Source: Thalassobacterium sedimentorum (lineage in GTDB: Bacteria; Verrucomicrobiota; Verrucomicrobiia; Opitutales; Coraliomargaritaceae). From it: a stretch of DNA of 54,195 nucleotides. Each line of letters begins with the position of its first letter. Within the stretch, counting starts at the first letter, position 1. The stretch covers positions 1 through 54,195 of the forward strand of contig NZ_JARXIC010000028.1 of assembly GCF_031127905.1 (NCBI RefSeq), written 5' to 3'. The notes beneath the pieces are model-generated. The model saw nothing but the letters and a program-made list of their open reading frames with translations, had not been told where the DNA came from and made no database searches. A program made the translations under genes and the position numbers. Of the stretch, positions 35,859-44,532 are shown piece after piece.

Positions 35859-37277
35859 CTATTTTAAGGTCTCACGCAGCTTTGAAAAAACATCTCCAGT
35901 AGGCTCTGGTGGCAATGTTGCCAGCCAATCCGTAAGTTTTTGCTGTAGCTTAAAAACAGTCTCCGGATGTGCCTCCGCTAGGTTTTTAGATTCTAAAGGA
36001 TCCGTAACAATATCATAGAGCTCCATATTGGAGGGATCACCATTTGTCAGGAACTTCCAATGGTCTGAAACAACGACATAATTCGCCCAATGAGAGGATG
36101 CTTCCGGCTTAGTGCGGCGAGTTTCAGATTTCCAAAACAAATCTTTTTCCCGCCCCGTTGTGGATTCTCCCAATAAGGCCGCAACTTGGTTGATGCCATC
36201 CGGCTCATATCCTTCGACTAAGTCAGCACCTGCAATACTACAAAATGTTGGTAACAAATCAACCGCAGAAATCATCGACTGATCATCAACCGCCCCTTCA
36301 GGGATCTTCCCGGGCCAACGTGCAAGAAAAGGAACATTGATCCCACCTTGATACAAAGCAGCCTTATAGCCCTTTCGCCCTCCTGTCAGTCCTTTGGCCG
36401 CAGCGATACCGAAGCCAACTCCAGTTGCAGAATCATAGCTCATCGTTAATTCCTGCCCCTCACGTGCCCGTGCGGGTCCATTATCCGAACTAAAGATCAC
36501 CAGTGTGTCGTCCGCTAGATCCAGCGCATCCAAAGCATCCAACACCTCGCCGATACGCTCATCAGCATACGCAAGCGTAGCGGCATAGATACTGTCGCCA
36601 TCGTCCTCAAGCTCGGGAAACATTTGACGGTATTTTGGAATGACGTGGAACGGTGTGTGCGGCTCATGAATCCATAAGTTAATGAAAAATGGGCGCTCTT
36701 CTGCTTTGGCCTTTTCCATAAATGCGATCGCCCGTCTAGCATCGTGATCATAGGGCATTTGTTCGCCCGATGCGTTAAAAGTGCCGTATTCATCATAACC
36801 ATATTCTGAAGCTGGAGGCGAATCAGGGATCATATTGTTGGAAATATGCCACTTGCCGAAGTGAGCCGTTCGATAGCCCGCGGATTGCAGCATGCGGGGA
36901 AGCATCGGTGCCGCAGGGTCCACCCAGTCCGGCATGCCTCTTCGCGCATTATCCTTCACCCAGGCAAAGTGACCATCGACATTATATCGAGCAGGAAAGT
37001 GTCCGGTCATCACCGCCGTGCGACTTGGAGAACACACACCACTCGCGACTGTGAAACGATGGAAGTCAGTCCCCTCCGCTGCAAGGCGATCAATATTTGG
37101 CGTTTTTACATAAGGGTGCCCATGGCAACTTAGATCTTCCCAACCCCAGTCATCGGCAAAAATAAACAAAATATTCGGTTGACTCGCGACAAGCTCGGAA
37201 GTTTCGGCATGCGAGTATGAGACGCTGGTCGAAACCAAACTCGCAATCAGGGATATAAGAACGGGGATTTTTTTCAT
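35859..37277 (-). CDS. S1-family sulfatase
   Basis: 472 residues with a signal peptide ending near SYSHAE. Motifs in order: FIFADDWGW for the metal site, GVCSPSRTAVMTG with Cys82 as the formylglycine precursor, FGKWHISN with Lys and His kept, WIHEPHTPFH, FSSDNGPAR, and GGRKGYKAALYQGGINVPF. All expected S1 catalytic groups are visible, so it should be active after maturation. It lies 130 bp downstream of the GH95 gene and has a degenerate operator with a well-placed -10. It may be read both from its own promoter and from the GH95 promoter. The target sulfate position is unknown. Confidence 0.92.
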   Translation of the reverse strand: MKKIPVLISLIASLVSTSVSYSHAETSELVASQPNILFIFADDWGWEDLSCHGHPYVKTPNIDRLAAEGTDFHRFTVASGVCSPSRTAVMTGHFPARYNVDGHFAWVKDNARRGMPDWVDPAAPMLPRMLQSAGYRTAHFGKWHISNNMIPDSPPASEYGYDEYGTFNASGEQMPYDHDARRAIAFMEKAKAEERPFFINLWIHEPHTPFHVIPKYRQMFPELEDDGDSIYAATLAYADERIGEVLDALDALDLADDTLVIFSSDNGPARAREGQELTMSYDSATGVGFGIAAAKGLTGGRKGYKAALYQGGINVPFLARWPGKIPEGAVDDQSMISAVDLLPTFCSIAGADLVEGYEPDGINQVAALLGESTTGREKDLFWKSETRRTKPEASSHWANYVVVSDHWKFLTNGDPSNMELYDIVTDPLESKNLAEAHPETVFKLQQKLTDWLATLPPEPTGDVFSKLRETLK

Positions 37278-37290
37278 AAATATAGTAATA

Positions 37291-37335
37291 AGTCTAAAAC
37301 AAATGAAGACAGTCAGTTATAGCGTCCTGACGATC
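37291..37335 (-). promoter_or_regulatory. Degenerate operator and promoter of sulfatase 35859-37277
   Basis: A weak inverted repeat at 37320-37335 (plus-strand TAGCGTC-CT-GACGATC) with TAGACT (37291-37296) 23 nt away on the minus strand, the same hexamer as the pseudopilin promoter. The arms match the consensus poorly, so assignment rests mainly on position. Predicted leader only about 7 nt. Confidence 0.38.
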
Positions 37336-37407
37336 TTCACTTTTAAAAGTATATAACAACGGGGTATCGTGCTCTAGATAAATAAGTTCTGATAAATTAC
37401 AAACTCT

Positions 37408-39915
37408 CTATCGGAGGTGAATGGTCATCCTTACACTTTGATTTTCATCCAAATTCAGCACTCGATATTGATCACCCAATTCAGACGATTGCACCCGATC
37501 CACTTGATCACTCTCAATCGACTGAATCGCGCTGGGCAATTTCAGCGTAAACCCAGTGGCGCGTCCGGCGGTGAGTTGCAAACGGATCTCCTTCTTCGAC
37601 AGATCCCACTGCGCCGAGGTAGTCACCCCCACCCGGGTCTGCATATCCTTAAATTGACCTGCCTCCCATTTTGTTGGCAATGCGGGTAAAATACGGAGCA
37701 TATCGACAGTCGAGCCACAAAGCATTTCGGTAATCGCGGCTGTAATACCAAAATTAGCATCCATTTGAAAAGGTGCTGACTGCCCCCATTTGAACGGCAA
37801 AGTCACTCCCATACTGCGCCAGTCGTTGTGGTAAGTGAAGAAATTCTTCCCCAGGCAACTGCGGGTTAAGATATCCAATGCTTCAAGTGCTTTATCGCCA
37901 TCACCCAGGCGCGCATAAACATTGGCCATGTGGGCCAAGGACCAACCGGTTTGAGACTGAAGACCAATCACCAGACGTTTTTCAATCGCCACGCGTGCGG
38001 CCTCGTAGATCTCAGGATCCGATTCTTCTGTCACCTCATTACCTGGAAAGACCGGATAGATATGAGATTGATGGCGGTGCTCATAATTGTCTGTAAAATC
38101 CGGATGCATCCACTCACGCAGCGCCCCGTCTTCGTTGATCTGATATTCGGGCATCAGAGCTAGCATTTTCTTCCAGCGAGCCACCCCCTCCGCTTCGACA
38201 TTTAATATTTCGCACGAGCGGATCAGATTAGTCAGCACTTCTTTGCAAATTGCCACCGCGATCGTGGAATTCATCTGCACCTTAATCTTGGTCACACGCC
38301 CGGTTTTCGGATCCTCGATCATCATATCTGCGGGTTGATTCTCCGGAGATTGAGAAGGGAAAAACACATAGGTTCCATCCTCCCCTAGGACCGCATAGTC
38401 TTCATAGAATAAGGCGACTTCCTTCATGAAAGGAATCGCACGCTCTTCCAGAAATTTGGCATCTCCAGTGAAGAGATAATAATCGTAGTAGAAGGATGCT
38501 AACCACCCGGCCGCATCAGTCCAGTGCACCACGTGCGGGGCCGTCATCCGCATCACACCGGACTCCGGAGACATAAAAGGAGGAATGTAAATACCCTCAG
38601 TGCCCCATAATTGTTTAGCATTATAGCGAAACTCATCCAAATGCGCATCGAAATAATCATAAAAGGCCATCATCGACTCCTGCAGATTTCCCGGCAAAGC
38701 TTGCCAATAGTTCATCTGCAAATTTTCGTTAATACCATACAAGCCGCTCCAAGGCGCGCGGTAATCACCATTCCAAATACCTTGCAATCCGGGAGGATAA
38801 CCACCCGCGGTGCTACTGGAAATCAACAGATAGCGCCCGTAATCAAAGAGTTTTTCCAAAAGCTCTGTCGAGGCCGCATTGCCTGAATAGGCATCCAGGA
38901 GCAAGTGTTCGTTTGAAGTAGAACGATCCTCAGTAGTGTTGATATCAATACCGATCGAATTGAATTTAGCTCGATGCATTTCCGCATGACGCTCAAATAG
39001 GGCCGCGTAATTAGGCTTCAAGTTAGCCAGTTGATCTTTCAAACGCGGAACCGCAGTCTCACTCGCTTCATTTGCATAGATGGCAATTAATAAAACCACC
39101 TCATCTACATTGTTAAAGTGCAAGTGTGTCTCCTCAGTCACATTAAGCACAGCCTTCGCCTTGCCATCCTTAAATGCAACCGCACGCAGCACTCCACCAA
39201 ATTCACCCCCATCGGAGCCATCTGCCATAAATTCAACAAAGCCATCCTCCGCAACTGTCTTGTATTTAAAACCCGGATCGAAATAATCCCCATTCTGCTG
39301 AATTGCATCCTTGAGGTCGTGAATATCCAAAGTCACATCCCCACTCACTGAGCCTGCTTGATTGGCACGAATCTGCATGACCGATATCCCATCTGGAATA
39401 GAAACAAACAAGCTGCGTGCATATTCCGTAGCCCCATCACGCCAATTAACAACAACCTCGCCCGTCTCAAAATCCACTGTCCGTGAATAGTCTTTGAAAA
39501 TCTGCTGCGTATCGGTGGTGAGCAACACATCAAATGCCGGATGATACATCGCGTTTCTGGCAGAAAAGCCCTTCTCTCCCAGCTTCTTCCGATAATAATC
39601 GTTCGCTTCAAGGTATTCGCCATCCAACATCAGCTGACGCACCACAGGCAGCTCTGCCGACATATCAGGCACTTCGTCGATCTTTCCTCCATACCAGAGC
39701 TCGTTATGGTTAAAGAGCACTCGCTCAGCATTCACCGACCCATAAACCAACGCGCCCACGGTTCCATTTCCCGAGGGTAAAGCCTCCCGCCACTGGTCTG
39801 CAGGTGTGAGTAGCGTCATGCCACGTCGATAAGAGACCTCAGCTTGTCCAATCGAAAGTAAAGATATTGAAAAGAGAGCAGTTCCAGCTAGTATTTTGGA
39901 GATACGATTGAGCAT
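37408..39915 (-). CDS. GH95 family enzyme (alpha-L-fucosidase or alpha-L-galactosidase)
   Basis: 835 residues with a signal peptide (MLNRISKILAGTALFSISLLSIGQAE). GH95 features: DQWREALPSGNGTVG, GLQGIWNGDYRAPW, NENLQMNYW, SPENQ with the probable acid Glu, HRHQSHIYPVFPG, GWSLAHMANVYARLGDG and FQMDANFG with the probable base Asp. It is a paralogue of the GH95 at 8814-11285, about 60% identical by eye over the full length. Unlike that gene it is in a short unit of its own, with operator 40000-40015 and a TAAACT -10. Two close copies in one locus suggest different linkage or chain-length preferences. Confidence 0.92.
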   Translation of the reverse strand: MLNRISKILAGTALFSISLLSIGQAEVSYRRGMTLLTPADQWREALPSGNGTVGALVYGSVNAERVLFNHNELWYGGKIDEVPDMSAELPVVRQLMLDGEYLEANDYYRKKLGEKGFSARNAMYHPAFDVLLTTDTQQIFKDYSRTVDFETGEVVVNWRDGATEYARSLFVSIPDGISVMQIRANQAGSVSGDVTLDIHDLKDAIQQNGDYFDPGFKYKTVAEDGFVEFMADGSDGGEFGGVLRAVAFKDGKAKAVLNVTEETHLHFNNVDEVVLLIAIYANEASETAVPRLKDQLANLKPNYAALFERHAEMHRAKFNSIGIDINTTEDRSTSNEHLLLDAYSGNAASTELLEKLFDYGRYLLISSSTAGGYPPGLQGIWNGDYRAPWSGLYGINENLQMNYWQALPGNLQESMMAFYDYFDAHLDEFRYNAKQLWGTEGIYIPPFMSPESGVMRMTAPHVVHWTDAAGWLASFYYDYYLFTGDAKFLEERAIPFMKEVALFYEDYAVLGEDGTYVFFPSQSPENQPADMMIEDPKTGRVTKIKVQMNSTIAVAICKEVLTNLIRSCEILNVEAEGVARWKKMLALMPEYQINEDGALREWMHPDFTDNYEHRHQSHIYPVFPGNEVTEESDPEIYEAARVAIEKRLVIGLQSQTGWSLAHMANVYARLGDGDKALEALDILTRSCLGKNFFTYHNDWRSMGVTLPFKWGQSAPFQMDANFGITAAITEMLCGSTVDMLRILPALPTKWEAGQFKDMQTRVGVTTSAQWDLSKKEIRLQLTAGRATGFTLKLPSAIQSIESDQVDRVQSSELGDQYRVLNLDENQSVRMTIHLR

Positions 39916-39970
39916 ATTCTAATGAGGTATAAAATTCCATATCCACATATGGAACGGATAGGGTAAGCTC

Positions 39971-40015
39971 AGTTTACACCTACAATAACAATCGCACAAT
40001 CGAGCATATACGCGA
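39971..40015 (-). promoter_or_regulatory. Operator and promoter of GH95 gene 37408-39915
   Basis: Inverted repeat 40000-40015, plus-strand TCGAGCA-TA-TACGCGA. TAAACT (39971-39976) follows after 23 nt on the minus strand. A second partial left arm (TCGCACA) starts at 39992, overlapping the -35 region, so two dimers could compete here. Confidence 0.57.
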
Positions 40016-40118
40016 GATAAGCGGGAAAAAGCGAGCTACCACCATTACCGCTGTATCCAAATATTAAGGACTAAACGCTAAATATCATCAGTCGCTTATT
40101 CTTCAAAGAACCCCAAAA

Positions 40119-41369
40119 CTAAAAGACCGCCTGAATGCCATCCAGGCTGACCCCGAATAGATCGCGAGACAAAGGGTCCAGCGTAACTTCTGCACCTTGA
40201 ATGTGGAAGGTGCGTTGCACATGGCGCATGGTCTCTCCAGGCCGAAGAGCAGCGGCAGGAGAGGAGGTTTCCAACTCATAAAACGGCCCAAGCGGCGCGA
40301 CGCCTGCTGCGGGTGAGCCGTCGTTATAAGCATTGATCACATCACCGGCATAAGGCTCTTGTTGTAACTCCCACATGGAATTGACGAAACCGTGGGGCGC
40401 ATCCTGCACATTGTAGGTGACAACATTCAACACCTGCCCTGCGGCATCATAACTCCCCGCAATCCCCTTGGAACGTTGCGGACTAATACCGATCTTACCA
40501 CGACGAGTGCCATCTCCTTTAAAAAAGAGCTTTTGCTCTTCTACATGTAAATAGTCTTCTGGAACCGCACCAAAGTAGCTATCGTTCACTTTAGGGCCGA
40601 GCACTTGTGCATCCCCTTCTTTAAAAGGAATCACAACTGTCGTTTCCGGCGAAGGATTATACATGCCAAGTATCCAAATCGACGGCAACCCGGACTCAGG
40701 CACCCAAGCCTGAGTCCCGATATTGGTGATTCGGTTGTCGGTCTCATAGCCAACTACGCGCAGACCTTCAGGTAGATCGACTTCAAGTAGTTCGGCAATT
40801 TCATCGTCCCCGAGTAAAGTCACACTGCGCTCAATTAACATATTAAATACGGTGCCACTGTAATTCATCAATTCAGTCTCTTTTTGGAAACTGGCACTGG
40901 TGGCTGACTTCTTAACGACTTTGAACGGCTCCGAATCAATGACCGCAGGCGTCTTCCAATCAGAAAATTCAAACTCAGCGCCTGGCTTAAAATACAATGC
41001 GTATTGCCCGCCTTCCGGCCCAAGCCAGAAACGCTCTTCACCACCGAAGATATAAATGTGCGCTTCCAACTGCCCCTCAATTTCCTCTTCAGAGCGAATC
41101 CCTTTTTCAATTACCGGACGGTTGATCCAACCGAAACTCGGGCCAGCCTTGCGATCATAGGTGCTGGTCATCACGCGCCCTTGATAATCTGGCGCGACCG
41201 CCACCGAAGCATCACCGTCTTGAAGAAGAATGATTGGCGTGTGTTGCTTCATAAATGATACATCATCCGAAAAAGCGCCTGGATCCGTCGTTGAAACAGT
41301 ATGGCAACCCACGCTGAGAAGCGAAGCGACTCCAAGAGATCCTGCCAGTATTTTTTGTAACCCATTCAT
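40119..41369 (-). CDS. DUF6786-like exported protein (probable lipoprotein)
   Basis: 416 residues. The N-terminus ends in SVGC, a plausible lipobox with Cys22. The segment VAVAPDYQGRVMTSTYDRKAGPSFGWINRPVI resembles the DUF6786 family, which has a galactose-mutarotase-like beta-sandwich appearance (EERFWLGPEGGQYALYF). Biochemical function is unknown. An AAGGAAAGG about 9 nt before the ATG is one of the few Shine-Dalgarno-like sites in the window. It lies 69 bp after the GH116 gene with no operator between, so the two are probably co-transcribed. An auxiliary role in sugar binding or epimerisation is a guess from fold and context. Confidence 0.75.
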   Translation of the reverse strand: MNGLQKILAGSLGVASLLSVGCHTVSTTDPGAFSDDVSFMKQHTPIILLQDGDASVAVAPDYQGRVMTSTYDRKAGPSFGWINRPVIEKGIRSEEEIEGQLEAHIYIFGGEERFWLGPEGGQYALYFKPGAEFEFSDWKTPAVIDSEPFKVVKKSATSASFQKETELMNYSGTVFNMLIERSVTLLGDDEIAELLEVDLPEGLRVVGYETDNRITNIGTQAWVPESGLPSIWILGMYNPSPETTVVIPFKEGDAQVLGPKVNDSYFGAVPEDYLHVEEQKLFFKGDGTRRGKIGISPQRSKGIAGSYDAAGQVLNVVTYNVQDAPHGFVNSMWELQQEPYAGDVINAYNDGSPAAGVAPLGPFYELETSSPAAALRPGETMRHVQRTFHIQGAEVTLDPLSRDLFGVSLDGIQAVF

Positions 41370-41438
41370 ATCTGTCCCTTTCCTTAATCTTACTTGGCTC
41401 CTTTGAACGATCCAAACATCAATAAAACGGCGAATCCG

Positions 41439-44249
41439 CTAGCTAAGTTTCACATCCAACACTGTGTCGGTTGCGAGAGTGATTGGCTGTTCCAATTCGA
41501 TGAAACACTGGCCGTTGGGCTGTTTTAAAACGGCCGCGATTGCTTCCCCCCGATAACTGACTTCAACCTTCTGAGGTGTCAGCTCCCGTGGCGCCAATTG
41601 CAGTGTTTTCATCGAAAGGCTGCCCCAGTTCAGCTTGAGTTGCGCATGCATCGTGTCGGCACTAAGCTGCTGACTATACGTCCCCCAACCTTCAGCGGCA
41701 GTAAATGGAGCCTTAAAATTGTCCGGGTGGATCTTTGGATCAAAACCGATGGCTCCCTTCGGCCCATGGTAGGTAAAACCGCATACCGTGAGAAAGATAC
41801 CATAGGATGCCATTGAGCGTGCATAGTGGTCGCCACATTCGATCTCATTATACGGATTGCGCTTCGCTGCACCATAGCGATCGTGGACCGCCTTCATGAT
41901 CGCGAGACCTTTTTCCAGCAACGAACTATCGGGAGCGGCTTCGGCCACCATGTGCCAAGCAACTTGATATTCAAAGCCGTTCATACACTCGTTGAAATAG
42001 CCCCCGGGGCCTGTCCACATTTCGGGATTCTCCACACTACGCAGCGTATCGCCGGGGATGGCGTCTTTCGCACCTCCTTTTGGCCATGTCGTCATCAGGA
42101 GGCCCGCTTCGCCTTCCATCGCATACCAGCGAAAAGCTTCTTCAATTTCCCGATGTTTGAGCGCATAGCCACCCGCATCAGGGGCAAAGTTGTATTTCCA
42201 AATACTTTCGAGCGCAGAAACCGTTTCTTTCTTCGGAATCACACGTCCCAATCCCACCTGATGCATCCAGGACTGGCCCAGCACTTGATCGATATGACAA
42301 CCGATATTCGTATTAAACCCTTTGCCGACAGGCGGCCCCGGCTTGTGGATGAAGTATTCACCATCAAACAATTCGCTCACAATATTTTGGTAACCTTGGT
42401 CCAGAATCTTGCGGCATTTATTCGCGAAAGCATCGTCACCGACTTCACTCGCCATTGCCTCCCCGGCAGCTAAAGCCCCCAGATACATACTACTCATCCA
42501 CGCAAATTTACCGGTCCACGCCGCATCGAGTGTATTTTGCTGTGCACCAGTCATGATACCGTCCTCGTCCGGATCTTTCGTCATCAGGTATTCAATCGAC
42601 TGCTTCACACGCGGCCACAAGCGCTTCAAGAAGGCATCATCAGCGGACATCTGGTGCTCGCGATAGACGCGTAGGATCGTGCCCGCCTGACCATCTTCCG
42701 CAACCTTCTGCCTGGAATAGCCTCGATAGCCGATGCCGCCTGTTTCTTCGATAAAGGCCTGCCCGTAATCTGTCTTTTCCCGTAGACTGCGCTCCAATTC
42801 CGGGAAAATGCGCCCCATTGCTTGAGCGTAGTGAAACACATGTGTGCAGGTGCCCTCACAGCAATCCACACCTTCCCATGCCCAGGGACGCCCGTCATCA
42901 AACCAGTGAAACGTTTGTGTGGCTAAACAATCCAGTGCAATCATGCTGCGATCGAGCAACCAATAAGGCAGTGAACTGTCATACCAGGTTCGATTCCAAA
43001 GCAAAGTGCCATCGATCAGTTCTTCACTTTTCCCGGCAATATACTCTGCCACTTCGCCAGCAGACTCAAACCAAGGCAGGTAATGTCGATTGCCGAACGA
43101 TTGCCCGACGTGCCCTTCCCGCTTTTGATGGTAAGGAAAATACCAAGTGACCAGACAGGTGATGACTCGGCTCTCACCGGGAGCGAGCTCCATCGATGCC
43201 ATCATACCGCCAACCAGCAATTCATCCAATGGTCGAGTCACTGCAGCCGTATCGACTTGATCGAGTTCGGTGAATAATTGCTTCGCATCCTGCGGGTTGC
43301 CGATCGACGGCGCAGCGCTCACCCGAACCTTCGCGTCTGACAAAATGGTGAATGCGCTTGAGCCGTAGCCATGCTCTTTGGTTATGGCTTGCGAACCTTC
43401 TACAGTGCTTAATACGGAAGTGCGCAGTGGGCTCTGTTGCAATTGGTTCCTGCGCTGACCGAATGCAGCCTCTACAGTGTATGGGCAGATGGCATTTTGC
43501 AAATAGCCCCCCAGATCCACCTTCAACTTTGCATCCGAAGTATTCGTTACGGTGTAGCGCATGGTTGTAGCCGGCAGCGCGGAGTCTTTAGTATTTAAAG
43601 GAATAAAGGGACTGAAGGCTTCGAGCTGCACTTCCGCAGGAAAATCCGGATCCCGGTAAGTCACGCGCCCCACAGGATACTCCCCCCGAAAAGTCACTCC
43701 GGGGAATCCTTTACCATCCAGTGAACGCACGAATGATTGATCGCCCGACTGCACCCGGATCGCGAAACCTTGCGCCACTTGTTCACCATTTTGATGTGTG
43801 TATTCCTCCCCCACAGCCACTGGGTGCGGGTAGTGCCCTCCCATCGTCATGGCACTCATCTTCATCTCATGCTTTTCGCGCTTGTAGTTGGATTTAAAAA
43901 TATCCCAGTGCCAGAGCCTCCCATCCCCCGCCAGATACAATTGACCACAACCGATACCACCAATCGGCATACCAATATATTTCAATTCCTCGCCCGAAAA
44001 AACCTCAGCGGCCCCGCGCTTGGTGAGCGCAGCAATCCAATTAGCGCTCAGTTTTTTATCGGCTGGTATCAGTTGTTCAAAGTCTTTCGCAGTAAAAGGC
44101 CCTGCCATTACAGGCAAACGACCAATCAACAGGAGAGCGGAGCTGAGTCCACCCGCTTGAATAAATTTTCGGCGGCTGATTGCAGTCATCAAACTGCTTT
44201 GTGCAGAGTTGTCGCCAGTAGTTTTTAGGGGGTAATTATCTACACTCAT
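41439..44249 (-). CDS. GH116/DUF608 family glycoside hydrolase
   Basis: 936 residues from ATG at 44249; a second candidate start at 44189 begins MTAISRRKFIQAGG, placing the twin-arginine motif nearer the N-terminus. The longer frame from 44306 starts inside the operator and upstream of the predicted transcription start, and is rejected. GH116 features: YIGMPIGGIGCGQLYLAGDGRL, then the catalytic (alpha/alpha)6 part with RPWAWEGVDCCEGTCTHVFHYAQ (probable nucleophile Glu in WEG) and NTLDAAW (probable acid Asp). The family includes beta-glucosidases, beta-xylosidases and glucosylceramidases. It should be Tat-exported, and shares its transcript with the DUF6786-like lipoprotein. Confidence 0.86.
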   Translation of the reverse strand: MSVDNYPLKTTGDNSAQSSLMTAISRRKFIQAGGLSSALLLIGRLPVMAGPFTAKDFEQLIPADKKLSANWIAALTKRGAAEVFSGEELKYIGMPIGGIGCGQLYLAGDGRLWHWDIFKSNYKREKHEMKMSAMTMGGHYPHPVAVGEEYTHQNGEQVAQGFAIRVQSGDQSFVRSLDGKGFPGVTFRGEYPVGRVTYRDPDFPAEVQLEAFSPFIPLNTKDSALPATTMRYTVTNTSDAKLKVDLGGYLQNAICPYTVEAAFGQRRNQLQQSPLRTSVLSTVEGSQAITKEHGYGSSAFTILSDAKVRVSAAPSIGNPQDAKQLFTELDQVDTAAVTRPLDELLVGGMMASMELAPGESRVITCLVTWYFPYHQKREGHVGQSFGNRHYLPWFESAGEVAEYIAGKSEELIDGTLLWNRTWYDSSLPYWLLDRSMIALDCLATQTFHWFDDGRPWAWEGVDCCEGTCTHVFHYAQAMGRIFPELERSLREKTDYGQAFIEETGGIGYRGYSRQKVAEDGQAGTILRVYREHQMSADDAFLKRLWPRVKQSIEYLMTKDPDEDGIMTGAQQNTLDAAWTGKFAWMSSMYLGALAAGEAMASEVGDDAFANKCRKILDQGYQNIVSELFDGEYFIHKPGPPVGKGFNTNIGCHIDQVLGQSWMHQVGLGRVIPKKETVSALESIWKYNFAPDAGGYALKHREIEEAFRWYAMEGEAGLLMTTWPKGGAKDAIPGDTLRSVENPEMWTGPGGYFNECMNGFEYQVAWHMVAEAAPDSSLLEKGLAIMKAVHDRYGAAKRNPYNEIECGDHYARSMASYGIFLTVCGFTYHGPKGAIGFDPKIHPDNFKAPFTAAEGWGTYSQQLSADTMHAQLKLNWGSLSMKTLQLAPRELTPQKVEVSYRGEAIAAVLKQPNGQCFIELEQPITLATDTVLDVKLS

Positions 44250-44269
44250 GAATAATGGGATAAGTGTAG

Positions 44270-44314
44270 ATATTAACTGAACCCGGCTCAATTGAACATC
44301 GCGCATTCACTCGA
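44270..44314 (-). promoter_or_regulatory. Operator and promoter of the GH116 unit
   Basis: Inverted repeat 44299-44314, plus-strand TCGCGCA-TT-CACTCGA. TAATAT (44270-44275) follows after 23 nt on the minus strand, predicting a start of transcription near 44263. Confidence 0.64.
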
Positions 44315-44532
44315 CACGTCAGCCAAACTGCCGGTGGTCGTTCCACTGGTTACAGTGCCCTCTCTAGTCATATCGCCATTAAAGCATTGGGCTATAGTTT
44401 CGGATAGTGCATAAAATATCCACTTTTATCGGCTAATACTCTAATCATACTATCGCTTAAATTCGCTATAATATGATTACAATCAGTAAAAAAAATACCT
44501 GACTGCCGCCTATTAAAATTCTATTTAGACAG

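Noticed and set aside
37408-39915. The second GH95 copy as an assembly duplication of 8814-11285
   Set aside because: The proteins differ at about 40% of positions and have different promoters and neighbours, so they are genuine paralogues.
44250-44306. N-terminal extension of the GH116 gene starting MRDVQ
   Set aside because: The ATG is part of the operator and lies upstream of the predicted -10 and transcription start.
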